Shown: positions 14,201 to 23,756 of the stretch, piece after piece
Position numbering within the stretch: position 1 is the first letter of the stretch
How the letters are laid out: each line of letters begins with the position of its first letter
Source: Vagococcus entomophilus
GTDB taxonomy: Bacteria; Bacillota; Bacilli; Lactobacillales; Vagococcaceae
Direction: 5' to 3'
NCBI RefSeq assembly: GCF_003987595.1
Contig: NZ_NGJZ01000004.1
Coordinates: 1-64,000 of the forward strand
DNA length: 64,000 nt
Notes under the pieces: generated by a model
What the model was told of the DNA's origin: nothing
Seen by the model: the letters and a program-made list of their open reading frames with translations, nothing else
The model's database searches: none
Translations under genes and position numbers: made by a program

Positions 14201-14849
14201 CTCTTTGAATGGATCTTTGTGACTCTGCATCAAACTGACGAATAGATTCAATTTCTGTATCAAACAGTTCAATACGGATCGGATAATCCGCTGTCAGTGG
14301 ATAAATATCTACAATTCCCCCACGGATGCTAAACTCTCCTGGCTTTGCCACCATTTGTTCTCTGACATATCCCATATGTATTAGCCTTTTGGGCAGGCTT
14401 TCTACGTCTAAATCTGCTCCTTCACTTAACTGAATTCGGCCTTGTTTCCACAAATCTGGGCTTGGCAGCCATTTTCTAGCACCCGCAAGCGGCACCACAA
14501 CGATTCCAGTCTGATTTGCACTAAGAAAATCCAATGTTGCAATACGCTCCGAACTAAATTCGGGCGATGAAAAGGCCATCTCAGCTGCGACCATCTCATC
14601 AACTGGAAACAGGTGAATTTGCTCTTCTGGCAATACATTGCGTAAGTCATCTACCAAATTATTTGCATAATAAAGATTGGGTACGACCACCAACATCGGT
14701 TGTTTCTTTTCTTTAAAAAAAGCTTTGATTGCAAGTGTCTTGGCAGAACCAGCAAGCCCAATCACTAACTGATGTGTTTGGGCTTTACTTGCTTTGAACC
14801 ATTCTTTAAATTGTGAAGAAGCGGAAAAAACCTCTATTAAATTTTCCAC
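11277..14849 (-). CDS. mfd: Transcription-repair coupling factor
   Basis: Displaces stalled RNA polymerase and recruits UvrA. 1190 aa, normal length. In order: UvrB-homology region, RNA-polymerase-interacting domain, and superfamily 2 translocase with Walker A GDVGYGKTEVALRA, the VIDEEQRFG motif and LTATPIPRTLHMSM, then the C-terminal UvrA-inhibitory domain. It is six bases downstream of pth. Confidence 0.98.
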   Translation of the reverse strand: MENLIEVFSASSQFKEWFKASKAQTHQLVIGLAGSAKTLAIKAFFKEKKQPMLVVVPNLYYANNLVDDLRNVLPEEQIHLFPVDEMVAAEMAFSSPEFSSERIATLDFLSANQTGIVVVPLAGARKWLPSPDLWKQGRIQLSEGADLDVESLPKRLIHMGYVREQMVAKPGEFSIRGGIVDIYPLTADYPIRIELFDTEIESIRQFDAESQRSIQRVDSAMISPAKDLFFTEEQLQEGAKKLAERTKEYCSKISDQTQQAFVESYFEGLTDEWTLGNYTEEMRYFADILYKEKFTIFDYLAESGYVFVDDYSRLMESERELAKDEAEWMVQKLEEQRIIPNLCLAADMRKTFKQVQQPITYFSLFQKGMGNLRFQGIYTFEYRAMQQFFGQLPLLKAETDRWHKQKQTVVVLVPNAERSKKMEELFIDAEIRTVVNHAGTLIPGQLQIVMGQLQAGFELPKERLVVVTEKEILHTTTKKRARKTSISNAERLKDYNELKPGDYVVHANHGIGQYIGMETLEVDGVHQDYMTILYQNNDKLFIPVTQLDLIQKYVASESKSPRINKLGGSEWSKTKKKVSAKIEDIADDLIKLYAQREAERGYAFSPDDAYQKEFEDAFPYSETEDQLRSTVEIKKDMEKEKSMDRLLVGDVGYGKTEVALRAAFKAIQDGKQVAFLVPTTILAQQHYETMVDRFAAFPISVGLMSRFRTRKQQKETIEGLKKGQIDIVVGTHRLLSQDIEFQDLGLLVIDEEQRFGVKHKERLKQLRAQVDVLTLTATPIPRTLHMSMLGVRDLSVIETPPANRYPIQTYVMEKNVGAVREGIEREIARGGQIFYLHNRVDTIIQKVDELQELVPEARIAHAHGQMTEIQLENVLFDFISGEYDILVTTTIIETGVDIPNANTLFVENADYMGLSQLYQLRGRVGRSNRIAYAYFMYEPQKILTEVSEKRLQAIKDFTELGSGFKIAMRDLSIRGAGNLLGAQQHGFIDSVGFDMYTQMLNEAVARKQGVAPEKQKTVVEIDLEVDAYLPNTYIQDERQKIEIYKRIRQLENEEMYEEIESDLLDRFGEYPDQVAHLLTIGLIKMHSEAAMIESIRRKQQKISFTISKTGRYAYNVEQIFEALSSTKLKADLGMDGDKILVHLRIEKNMDEAIWLNEIVQFVSALRKQKYQMNASSHSTENGEADDTNNQ

Positions 14850-14855
14850 TACTCA

Positions 14856-15428
14856 TTATCCTCCTTTACGATTATACTGATTCATTGTATTTTCAAATGT
14901 ATTTCCCTGCGCCCAAAACAGCGCGGCATCTGCTGCTTTTTTAATAGAGCCAAGTACTAGCTCATGTTCGCTCCTTGGAAAAGTACTCAAGACATGTGTA
15001 ACTACTGTTTGATTTACGCGAGGACGATCAATTCCAATCCTCAAACGATTGAATTCTTGTGTACCGAGGTGGGCAATTAAACTTTTAATTCCATTATGCC
15101 CTCCAGCACTTCCTTTGGCACGTAAACGAATAGCCCCAACTTCTAAATCCATATCATCATAAATCACAAGAAGATCTTCCAAGTCAATATGGTAGTAATC
15201 CATCAACGGCCGGATGGATCTGCCAGAGTCGTTCATAAAAGTTTGTGGTTTCACTAACAAAGTTTTTTCTGTCCCTATAAAAAACTCAGCAATCACCGCT
15301 TCATTTTGTTCTTTATTAAACGCACACCCTTGCTGTGCACAAATCTCATCAACGGTCATAAATCCTATATTATGTTTAGTCGCTTGGTATTTAGTCCCTG
15401 GATTCCCCAGCCCTACAATTAATTTCAT
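14856..15428 (-). CDS. pth: Peptidyl-tRNA hydrolase
   Basis: Releases tRNA from prematurely dropped peptidyl-tRNAs. The 190-aa protein opens MKLIVGLGNPGTKY with the catalytic His19 (KHNIGF) and conserved IYDDMDLEVGAIR and GSAGGHNG segments. It is the first gene of the pth-mfd-flippase-rqcP-divIC run, divergent from ldh. Confidence 0.97.
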   Translation of the reverse strand: MKLIVGLGNPGTKYQATKHNIGFMTVDEICAQQGCAFNKEQNEAVIAEFFIGTEKTLLVKPQTFMNDSGRSIRPLMDYYHIDLEDLLVIYDDMDLEVGAIRLRAKGSAGGHNGIKSLIAHLGTQEFNRLRIGIDRPRVNQTVVTHVLSTFPRSEHELVLGSIKKAADAALFWAQGNTFENTMNQYNRKGG

Positions 15429-15616
15429 GCTAAAAACCCCTTATACTGTATAATGGCAACAAAAAATGCTGCGCGATTATCCCATCGCCCAGTGTCTCTT
15501 CAGTATAACATATTTCATAGAAACCTCGATACAATTCCGCTCAAATTCATTGCTTTTTATAAAACGTGCTAAAGAAAAATAGCGAAAAAAAACTATGATA
15601 GTTTTCACGATATTTC

Positions 15617-15645
15617 ATGACATTTCGCTTGTTCAATGTTATACT
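15617..15645 (+). promoter_or_regulatory. Promoter of ldh
   Basis: ATGACA (15617-15622), a 17-base spacer and TATACT (15640-15645), about 50 bases before the start codon. Confidence 0.75.
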
Positions 15646-15666
15646 AAGTACAAAGTTTGTTTCTAA

Positions 15667-16659
<993 letters not shown>

Positions 16660-16671
16660 TTTTAACGAAAC

Positions 16672-16703
16672 AAAAAGAACAGTCAGCTGACTGTTCTTTT
16701 TTT
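16672..16703 (+). terminator. Terminator of ldh
   Basis: A perfect 15-bp inverted repeat (AAAAAGAACAGTCAG and its complement, centre at 16686/16687) ending in a T-run. Confidence 0.93.
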
Positions 16704-16798
16704 GTTCCCTTCAATCAATCATAAGTAAGATAGCTCCTCATTCTGCCAATACTATGTTACAATATAATTACATTTAAATAATAAAGGAGCACTTATAT

Positions 16799-18160
16799 AT
16801 GAAAACGAAGAAATGGATGATTTTTTTATTCATTTTTATTGTTGCAATCGCCGGTGTTTACTTCTACCAAGCAAACTACTATCGCTCTCACTTCTTACCA
16901 AATACTAAGGCAAACTCTATTAGTTTGAAGAATAAGACTGTGACCGAGGCCAGTACAGCACTAACCGATGCTTTTAATAGTGAAAACTTTACGATCAAAG
17001 ACCAAACTAGCACATGGAAAAGTGTAGCTAAAAAAGATATCGGTGTAAAAAACGAATACAAATCTTCCCTAACCAAACAACTAAACCGTCAAAATCCTTG
17101 GTTATGGTTTGGGGCCTACTTTGGAAAAAGTAACACCATTACAATTAAGGATACATCACTGAATCAAGAAGCACTAACAAGTTTCTTAGACAAGTTAAAG
17201 CCCGATTTGGAAAAAGTCAATACGAATCGTACGCTCACTGCTAACGCGAAAATCGAAAAAAAAGAAAGTGGCTTCGTTATTACTCCAGAAGTTACCGGAA
17301 ACAATATCGATGTCACCAAAGCATTAGATGCGATTAAGTCCGCAATACAAAAAGGGGCAGATACACTAGATTTAAACAATTATGTCGTAAAACCAACTGT
17401 AACCTCTAACAGTAGCGAGATTAAAGCGGCTTTATCAAAAATTCAAAAGTTAGCTACCATTCAAGCGACTTATTCTATCAGCGGAAAATCTTTTACAATT
17501 CCTAAAGAGACCATCGAGAGTTGGTTGCAGTATGACGGAAAAGAAATCACTTTGGACAAAAATGCCGTTAAAAACTATGTCGAAAAATTAGGAGCTACCT
17601 ATAATACTAGTACAGTTGCGACCTCATTTAAAAGCACTAAACGAGGGGAAGTATCCGTTCCTGCTGGGACATATAGCTGGACTATCCAAACCGACGATGA
17701 AACTCAAGCACTAACCAAAGCTATTCTTGCCGGTGAAAACTTCACCCGCTCTCCAATTACTCAAGGTAGTGCATCTCCTGGTAGTGCTTTGATCGGATCG
17801 ACTTACATCGAAGTCGACCTGTCTAGTCAGCATATGTGGTATTACAAAGAGGGAAAACTACAAATCGAAACAGATATCGTTTCTGGGAAACCAAGCACTC
17901 CTACACCACAAGGAGTTTTCTACGTGTGGAACAAAGAACGTAACGCGACTCTAAAAGGAGAAAACTATGCTACTCCTGTAGATTATTGGATGCCAATTGA
18001 CTGGAGCGGAGTCGGAATCCACGATTCCCCGTGGCAAGCAGCGTATGGTGGCACACGTTACACCACAAATGGTTCACATGGATGCGTAAACACACCGCCC
18101 GATGTTATGGCGAAATTATTTGATGCGGTAAGTGTTGGAACTCCAGTAATCGTTTTTTAG
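16799..18160 (+). CDS. Membrane-anchored L,D-transpeptidase (YkuD)
   Basis: Makes 3-3 peptidoglycan cross-links or attaches wall components. 453 aa: short cytoplasmic tail, one membrane helix (about 6-24), two PG_binding_4-like domains (about 40-330) and a C-terminal YkuD domain with GIHDSPW and SHGCVNTPP; Cys429 is the predicted nucleophile. The architecture is that of enterococcal Ldt(fm), known for beta-lactam-insensitive cross-linking. It has an AAAGGAG ribosome site and its own terminator. Confidence 0.93.
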   Translation: MKTKKWMIFLFIFIVAIAGVYFYQANYYRSHFLPNTKANSISLKNKTVTEASTALTDAFNSENFTIKDQTSTWKSVAKKDIGVKNEYKSSLTKQLNRQNPWLWFGAYFGKSNTITIKDTSLNQEALTSFLDKLKPDLEKVNTNRTLTANAKIEKKESGFVITPEVTGNNIDVTKALDAIKSAIQKGADTLDLNNYVVKPTVTSNSSEIKAALSKIQKLATIQATYSISGKSFTIPKETIESWLQYDGKEITLDKNAVKNYVEKLGATYNTSTVATSFKSTKRGEVSVPAGTYSWTIQTDDETQALTKAILAGENFTRSPITQGSASPGSALIGSTYIEVDLSSQHMWYYKEGKLQIETDIVSGKPSTPTPQGVFYVWNKERNATLKGENYATPVDYWMPIDWSGVGIHDSPWQAAYGGTRYTTNGSHGCVNTPPDVMAKLFDAVSVGTPVIVF

Positions 18161-18192
18161 ACACCTATTTACTTTTGCCAAAACCAATAAAG

Positions 18193-18236
18193 GCTCACTC
18201 ATAAATTATTTGCATAATTTATGAGTGAGTTTTTTT
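18193..18236 (+). terminator. Terminator after L,D-transpeptidase gene
   Basis: A perfect 16-bp stem (18193-18208 with 18213-18228), loop TTGC, followed by TTTTTTT. Confidence 0.93.
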
Positions 18237-18667
18237 GATAAAAAAATTTTTATTTATACATAAAATTATGTTTATCTAAATTAATAAAAGATTTTGTTTT
18301 AATATGCATTTTTTATATTATTTTTGTTATTAATTATAAAATTTAAATAAGTTAAAAACAATTTAACACATCTGATAAACCGCTTAAAAAGGAGACTTCT
18401 ATACTATCACAAAGCAGATTCGCTTATGTATCAACTTTCTTATATAAAACACAGAAATTCCCTTTTGTTTTTTAATATAAAGACTCATGTATTTTTATTG
18501 ATAAATATTTATTTATTTTATATAATATAGATGTAATGTTTTTTAGCCGATTTCATTACACAGTAGCTGAGGATTGGAATTATAAAATCTTTCTTGTTTT
18601 TTAGTTCTTATACCTCACTATATTGTTTGATTAAGAACTGTCTAAATTCAAAGGAGATGTGTTATTC
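18237..18667 (+). promoter_or_regulatory. AT-rich upstream region and promoter of small peptide gene
   Basis: There is no coding sequence in this 430-base stretch. It holds a good promoter, TTGATA (18498-18503), 17 bases, TATAAT (18521-18526), giving a leader of about 135 bases. Within the leader AGTTCTTA (18603-18610) and TAAGAACT (18632-18639) form an 8-bp inverted repeat that could be a hairpin or an operator. The AAGGAG ribosome site is at 18651. Confidence 0.6.
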
Positions 18668-18799
18668 ATGAAAAAATTATTCGCCTTCACTCTAAGTGCT
18701 TTAGCTGTATTTACCTTAGCTTCTACTTCTTTATCAGCTTCAGCAGCACAAACAACACCTGGTCAAACTCCTACAGAGGTAGATATTGACTTTATGTAG
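18668..18799 (+). CDS. Small secreted peptide, possible signalling pheromone
   Basis: A 43-residue product: Lys-Lys start, hydrophobic core LFAFTLSALAVFTLAS, and a signal-peptidase-like ASA/SAA region near 24-27, leaving a tail of about 16 residues ending PTEVDIDFM. A good promoter and AAGGAG site support expression. It is convergent with an XRE/TPR regulator, sharing its terminator. The layout (short exported peptide beside a TPR-type transcription factor) is that of RRNPP quorum sensing, for example PapR/PlcR. The pairing is inferred, and an antimicrobial or structural role is not excluded. Confidence 0.65.
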   Translation: MKKLFAFTLSALAVFTLASTSLSASAAQTTPGQTPTEVDIDFM

Positions 18800-18806
18800 T
18801 AAAAAA

Positions 18807-18841
18807 AAGCTTAACTACTTACAAGTAGTTAAGCTTTTTCT
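18807..18841. terminator. Bidirectional terminator
   Basis: A perfect 14-bp stem AAGCTTAACTACTT / AAGTAGTTAAGCTT with a 2-base loop, flanked by A8 on the left and a T-run on the right. It ends the peptide gene rightward and the regulator leftward; the regulator's stop codon lies in the stem. Confidence 0.9.
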
Positions 18842-19713
18842 TTTAAATTATTCGTTTCCTCAAAAGCCTCAATTTTTTTCAAAAGATAATGATTATCATT
18901 ATCTTCGGCATAAACTTTTGCTCGCCCAATCAAGTCTGTAATCTGTTCTTTATTTTTTTCTCTATCTAACTCATACAAATTGTACGCATAGATATAGCTA
19001 AGTGTATCTTTATAGCTACCAAAACGATACTCTCTCGTCAATTTCAGTCCTCGTTCGATTAGGTCATTGCTTTCTTCATATTCGCCAATCTTAGAAAAGT
19101 AGCGACTTGAATTATCCAAGATACGAATCACGTTTGATACATAATGAGAGTTAAGTTCTGGAACCTCTTCAACAAATTCACAAGAAAGTCGGAAGTAATA
19201 AGCGGCTTTTTCATTTTGTTTTTGTTTGAAATAAAGAACGCCCAAACAATTATACGTTAGTGCTGTATACAAATTATTGCCATTTTGAAGAGTAATATTT
19301 AGCACTTTATCAAATTCGAACTTGGCATCCTCATAGTCTTGATCTGCAACGAGCAAGATATCCCCCTTCAAAAAGTGATACTGCTCTTCGTAAGGTGTAT
19401 CCCTGACACTTTCTTCCTTAACAGTTTGTAATACCTTTTTTGCTTCTTTGTGCTGCTGTATGGTCGTAAGTAGCTCTGTTTGTTGCATTTTTTCTTGAAG
19501 AGCTTGCAACCCACTAGCTGAAAATTCATCAAATACATCATTTAATGAAATCCCTAATCTTGTACAGATTTTGATTAGTATATCTACTGTAGGCGCTATA
19601 TTTTTTGACTCAAGTTTGCTAATTGTAACTGGTGTACAAATGCCTTTACACAATTCCTTTTGTGTCATGTTGAGATTTTTTCTTGCTTGTCTAACTTCAT
19701 TCCCCTTGAACAA
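18829..19713 (-). CDS. XRE-family regulator with TPR domain (RRNPP-like)
   Basis: 294 aa. N-terminal helix-turn-helix (about 5-60, RQARKNLNMTQKELCKG...ISKLESKNIAPTVD) followed by helical tetratricopeptide-like repeats to the C-terminus. This is the layout of Rgg/PlcR/NprR/PrgX regulators, which bind a re-imported peptide through the TPR part. It is convergent with a small exported peptide at 18668-18799, its likely partner. Targets are not evident; the peptide's own promoter and the downstream yhgE operon are candidates. Confidence 0.85.
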   Translation of the reverse strand: MFKGNEVRQARKNLNMTQKELCKGICTPVTISKLESKNIAPTVDILIKICTRLGISLNDVFDEFSASGLQALQEKMQQTELLTTIQQHKEAKKVLQTVKEESVRDTPYEEQYHFLKGDILLVADQDYEDAKFEFDKVLNITLQNGNNLYTALTYNCLGVLYFKQKQNEKAAYYFRLSCEFVEEVPELNSHYVSNVIRILDNSSRYFSKIGEYEESNDLIERGLKLTREYRFGSYKDTLSYIYAYNLYELDREKNKEQITDLIGRAKVYAEDNDNHYLLKKIEAFEETNNLKEKA

Positions 19714-19937
19714 TGAATCACACCTCTCCTTTCAAATACAATTTTATGCTGAAACTGTTTTCCAATGAAAAACTAGTCTTTATCCATTATAAAACAAAAA
19801 AGCACTAATTTCGACCTTTACACGCTATTTTGATACAAATATGTAAATAACTTAACATAAATCACGTAATTATTAATAATTTATTTAAATAATTTCATAA
19901 CTAAATGCATAATTACTCTAAATTTTTCAAATTTGCT

Positions 19938-19986
19938 CAAAAAAAGAATGTGAAATAGGAGTTTAACTCTTATCTCACATTCTTTT
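19938..19986 (-). terminator. Terminator of yhgE operon
   Basis: A 12-bp stem (19942-19953 with 19975-19986) which on the minus strand is followed by TTTTTTT. It lies directly after the yhgE stop. Confidence 0.85.
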
Positions 19987-19997
19987 ACTGCTTCGTT

Positions 19998-22900
19998 TTA
20001 TATTTCTAATTCTAATTGAGGATTGTTTAATCTAGTCTTCTTATAGTGGAAGTACACAATGATGAAAAAGTTAAAGACAAGTGTTATTAGAATTAACACT
20101 ACCATATCTTGATTGACAGACCCACCAATTGAAATACTATTTCTCAGAGCATCTATTCCGTAAGTCATTGGTAAATAAGGAGAAATATTTTGGTAAAGTT
20201 TGCCAGTTAGAACGATTGGATAAGTTCCAGACGAACCGCCCAATTGGAAGAGCATGAAGATCAGCATTAAGAACGATCCAACTTGTCCGCAAACAAGATT
20301 AAAGAAAGTAATAATGCTCATATAAGTCAAGGACTGTATGATTAGCACTAGTAACGTTGCCCAACTATGTACAGGATCTAAGCCATCAATCAAGATTAAT
20401 GCTCCGTACATCAAGAATGCTTGCAAGATTCCAATCGATGCTAATACGGACATTTTACTTGCCCACCAAGCAACTGCTGAAGTTGGTTTTTTCTTCGGTT
20501 TTGCTGAACCAAACATCATATTAAGTGTCAACGCTCCTGTAAATAAAGCCACAGACATCATATAAGGTGCCATTCCTGTTCCGTTATTAGGTACTTTAGA
20601 GATTTCTTTTTGCTTTGTTACGACTGGTTCGGCAATCATTTTATACGTACCTGTACTACTCTTAACATCATTCACTTTTCCAGCAGCCTTAGCTAAGCTA
20701 CTTTGTAAGGTATTCGTTCCATTTGTCACTTGACCGCTTGCAGCGCCAAGCTTACCTGAGCCGGCTGCTAATTGACTACTGCCGTCTGCTATTTTGGTTG
20801 CCCCATCAGAAAGCTTACTGGTTCCAGAAAGCAGTGCACTACTGTTATTAGTAAGCTGTGTCGCTCCAGAAGCAAGTGAAGCAGTTCCAGTTTTTAATGT
20901 ATTGATTCCTGTAACTAAGCTTGGGATTTTGTCGTTTAACGTGCCTAATCCTGTCGCTAGTTTATCTGCCCCTGAAACAAGTGAATTAGATTTTGCTGTT
21001 AGTTGGGTGCTTCCATCGGCAAGTTTTGTTGATCCAGCTTGTAGTTTTGTTGCACCTGAAACAAGTGAACTAGACTTTGCTGTTAGTTGATTGCTTCCAT
21101 CGGCAAGTTTTGTTGCGCCTGTTTGCAATTTCGTTGCACCTGCATACAGCGCGGGTAAGCCTGCTGTATTACTCGTACTTATTTGATTGACAGCTGATGC
21201 AACCTTATCCATGGCTGAGTTCAGCGATTCTGAACTATCATTTAACTGTGTCGCACCTGTACTGATTTTGCTGACTCCAGTGGTATAGGCTTGCACCCCT
21301 TTATTTAGTTCTGAAACGCTTGCTTGTAATTTTGCAAGCTCAGGTTGCAACTGCTCTGTTAGGTTGGTCATACCTTTGTTGAGGGCTTCAGAACTTGTGC
21401 TTAGTTGTTCACTCATTGCCACAAGCGTTGCGACATTTTTTTGAACCTCTGAAAATTGGCTAAACACCGTGCTCATTTGGGCACTAGCAGCTATTGCTTG
21501 TTCACTTGAAGCTTGCGCATCCGCTGTATACTTCATAACAGAAGCTGTATTTTTATCGACTTGTGTCGTATCAACATCAGAAGTTGTATTTGAAATTGCC
21601 GCAATTATTTCTTGCTGCTCTTGTGGAGACAAATTTTGATAGCTTGCTGTATTTTTTATTGCATTTACTGCCGATTCTTTTGCTTTTGCTTGTGTGGCTT
21701 TGGCGTCGGATTGTGCAGCGCTATTCAAGTTAGCAGCCGTAGTATTGGCCTCTTTGGCATTGGTTTGAACCGATTGAAGTTTTGTTTGTAAATCATTTAA
21801 GTTCGCTTGATTACTATTAATCGATTTTTCTAACGCCGCCAACTTTTCATTCAACGCGTTCATACCACTCGCATATTGCGTCGTCCCAGTTTCTAATGAC
21901 TGAAATCCTTTTTGAAGTGTTCCACTTTGAGTCACAAGTTGGTTCACACCAGTTTCTAACGCGTTCATGCCAGCAGTAAGTTTTGTACTGTTTGTTGTTG
22001 CTTGGTTTAATCCTGCGGCAACTTGACCGACACCATTTGTATAAGTTTGTACACCTTTTACTAGCCCATTTTCATTAGATAACCCAGTATTTAAAGTATT
22101 CATTCCTGTTTGAAGTTTGTCCAGACCATTCGCTAGAGAAGTAACTCCTGGTGCGAGTTGCTGTACCCCGCTACCTATCGTCCCTACTCCATTTGTATAG
22201 GCTGTTGTCCCTTCAACTAAGCTTGTTGTTCCCGTTGCGAGTTGTCCAATTCCACTACCAAGTGTCCCTACTCCATTCGTGTAAGCTTTTGTTCCTGTTG
22301 CTAAACTGGTTGATCCTGTTGCAAGTTGACTAATGCCACTCGCTAAAGTCGGTGTTGCAGTTGCTAGAGAAGCCACCCCTTGATCTAATTTTTGACTTCC
22401 TGTCGCTACTTTTTCAACACCATCCACATACTTTCCTAGACCCACACTCAATGTGTTAGCCCCTTCAGCAAACGTCACGCTACTCGAGGATAACTTGTTT
22501 AGGTTTGTTGTAACCGTTTGTTGTCCTGCTCCAATCTTAGCAGAACCATCGGCCAATTTCTTTGCACCAGATGCTGCCTTTTCCATACCAGATCCGATTG
22601 TTTTAAATTGTGACAAGATACTCTTTGCATAAACTTGTGTCACTTGATTGGCCACTTTATCTTTCAAAGCTTTCGCACCTGAGCTTGAAAACTTAGAAGC
22701 GATAAAACTGAGTCCTTCACTTGTTTTATAATGAAGCGTCATTTTCTTTGGTTGATCATCAAGTAAGGTCGTAGCATTCTTTGAGAAATTTTTAGGAATG
22801 GTTAATACCATGTAGTATTTTCCATTTTTTATTCCTTCATTCCCTGTCTTTGAGCTAACAAAATGGAAATCCATGGCTCCACTTTTTTTCATGCTTTTTA

Positions 22901-23114
22901 CCATATCTTTTCCGATAGCCATTGTTTTTCCATTGTATGTGACGGATTGATCTTTGTTTACAACAGCAACCGGTAATTGATCAATCTTCCCGTAAGGATC
23001 CCACATCGCTGTCAAAAATATAATATTATAAAGTGCTGGTATCAAAGCCACAGCAAGTAGCACCACAAGCATAAATTTATGCTTCAGTAATGATTTCCAT
23101 TCTTCTTTTATCAT
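19998..23114 (-). CDS. YhgE/Pip-family giant membrane protein
   Basis: About 1038 aa. One N-terminal membrane helix, a very long extracytoplasmic region built of degenerate Gly/Ala/Ser/Thr-rich repeats (LATGxxxLxxG, KLADGSxQL) with a coiled coil in the middle, and about five or six C-terminal membrane helices of the ABC-2 permease type. Family members include phage-infection proteins (Pip) and relatives of the type VII protein EsaA/YueB. The start at 23114 is preferred because GAAGGG precedes it; an upstream ATG at 23144 overlaps the previous gene. Cotranscribed with an Rrf2 regulator 13 bases upstream. Confidence 0.88.
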   Translation of the reverse strand: MIKEEWKSLLKHKFMLVVLLAVALIPALYNIIFLTAMWDPYGKIDQLPVAVVNKDQSVTYNGKTMAIGKDMVKSMKKSGAMDFHFVSSKTGNEGIKNGKYYMVLTIPKNFSKNATTLLDDQPKKMTLHYKTSEGLSFIASKFSSSGAKALKDKVANQVTQVYAKSILSQFKTIGSGMEKAASGAKKLADGSAKIGAGQQTVTTNLNKLSSSSVTFAEGANTLSVGLGKYVDGVEKVATGSQKLDQGVASLATATPTLASGISQLATGSTSLATGTKAYTNGVGTLGSGIGQLATGTTSLVEGTTAYTNGVGTIGSGVQQLAPGVTSLANGLDKLQTGMNTLNTGLSNENGLVKGVQTYTNGVGQVAAGLNQATTNSTKLTAGMNALETGVNQLVTQSGTLQKGFQSLETGTTQYASGMNALNEKLAALEKSINSNQANLNDLQTKLQSVQTNAKEANTTAANLNSAAQSDAKATQAKAKESAVNAIKNTASYQNLSPQEQQEIIAAISNTTSDVDTTQVDKNTASVMKYTADAQASSEQAIAASAQMSTVFSQFSEVQKNVATLVAMSEQLSTSSEALNKGMTNLTEQLQPELAKLQASVSELNKGVQAYTTGVSKISTGATQLNDSSESLNSAMDKVASAVNQISTSNTAGLPALYAGATKLQTGATKLADGSNQLTAKSSSLVSGATKLQAGSTKLADGSTQLTAKSNSLVSGADKLATGLGTLNDKIPSLVTGINTLKTGTASLASGATQLTNNSSALLSGTSKLSDGATKIADGSSQLAAGSGKLGAASGQVTNGTNTLQSSLAKAAGKVNDVKSSTGTYKMIAEPVVTKQKEISKVPNNGTGMAPYMMSVALFTGALTLNMMFGSAKPKKKPTSAVAWWASKMSVLASIGILQAFLMYGALILIDGLDPVHSWATLLVLIIQSLTYMSIITFFNLVCGQVGSFLMLIFMLFQLGGSSGTYPIVLTGKLYQNISPYLPMTYGIDALRNSISIGGSVNQDMVVLILITLVFNFFIIVYFHYKKTRLNNPQLELEI

Positions 23115-23127
23115 GTATTTCCCTTCT

Positions 23128-23568
23128 TTATCTCCCGTATTCATTTGTACAATGTGTGTGCCAATCAGAAAAATTATATGTCGCTAATTTCTCTAGAAAT
23201 AATTTTTCTGCTTCTAAAATTGTATTGATTGCGGACTGTTCTGCTTGGTCCGCGATTTCCTTGTCTGGGAAAATTTTTTGAGCTAAGTGATTGACGTGTA
23301 ACACATGACGCTCACCTTCAACTGCTTTATAAATATCTAACAGCGTAATACTTTCTAGATTTTTTGCTAACGTAAAGCCTCCTTTTTTACCTGATTCCGA
23401 AACAATTAACCCAGATACAACCAATTTTCTCAATATTTTTTTCAAATATGAATCAGATACTCCTAGTAATCCACTCATATCAAAACTCTTGATTGGCTCC
23501 TTGTTTAAAGGAATGGATAAGATGAACAAAATACAAATAGCCTGTTCTATCCCATTTTTCAAGCGCAT
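23128..23568 (-). CDS. Rrf2-family transcriptional regulator
   Basis: 146 aa with an N-terminal winged helix (about 10-85; SDSYLKKILRKLVVSGLIVSESGKKGGFTLAK). The cluster of three cysteines that holds Fe-S in IscR/NsrR is absent, so it is of the metal-free Rrf2 type. It is the first gene of an operon with yhgE and probably controls that operon. Confidence 0.87.
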   Translation of the reverse strand: MRLKNGIEQAICILFILSIPLNKEPIKSFDMSGLLGVSDSYLKKILRKLVVSGLIVSESGKKGGFTLAKNLESITLLDIYKAVEGERHVLHVNHLAQKIFPDKEIADQAEQSAINTILEAEKLFLEKLATYNFSDWHTHCTNEYGR

Positions 23569-23704
23569 CTTTTCTCCCCCTCAACCATTTTTTTGAACAA
23601 GATTCATTGTGGATTATTTTTATCTATAAATATAATACAACTTTTGCTGAAATTTTCAACTATTTTTTCACAATAAACTATAAACTATAAGTTCCCATAA
23701 AAAC

Positions 23705-23736
23705 AAAACCTCTAAAGAACAGACTTTAGAGGCTTT
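23705..23736 (-). terminator. Terminator after M24 peptidase gene
   Basis: A 9-bp stem CCTCTAAAG / CTTTAGAGG (23709-23717, 23724-23732). On the minus strand TTTTGTTTTTA follows. Confidence 0.85.
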
Positions 23737-23756
23737 TGAAAAGTTTTTAATTTTTC

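Noticed and set aside
20700-22600. Many short direct repeats that at first look like a minisatellite or CRISPR-like array
   Set aside because: They are the DNA of the repetitive Gly/Ser/Thr protein region of the YhgE/Pip gene; spacing follows codons and there are no unique spacers.
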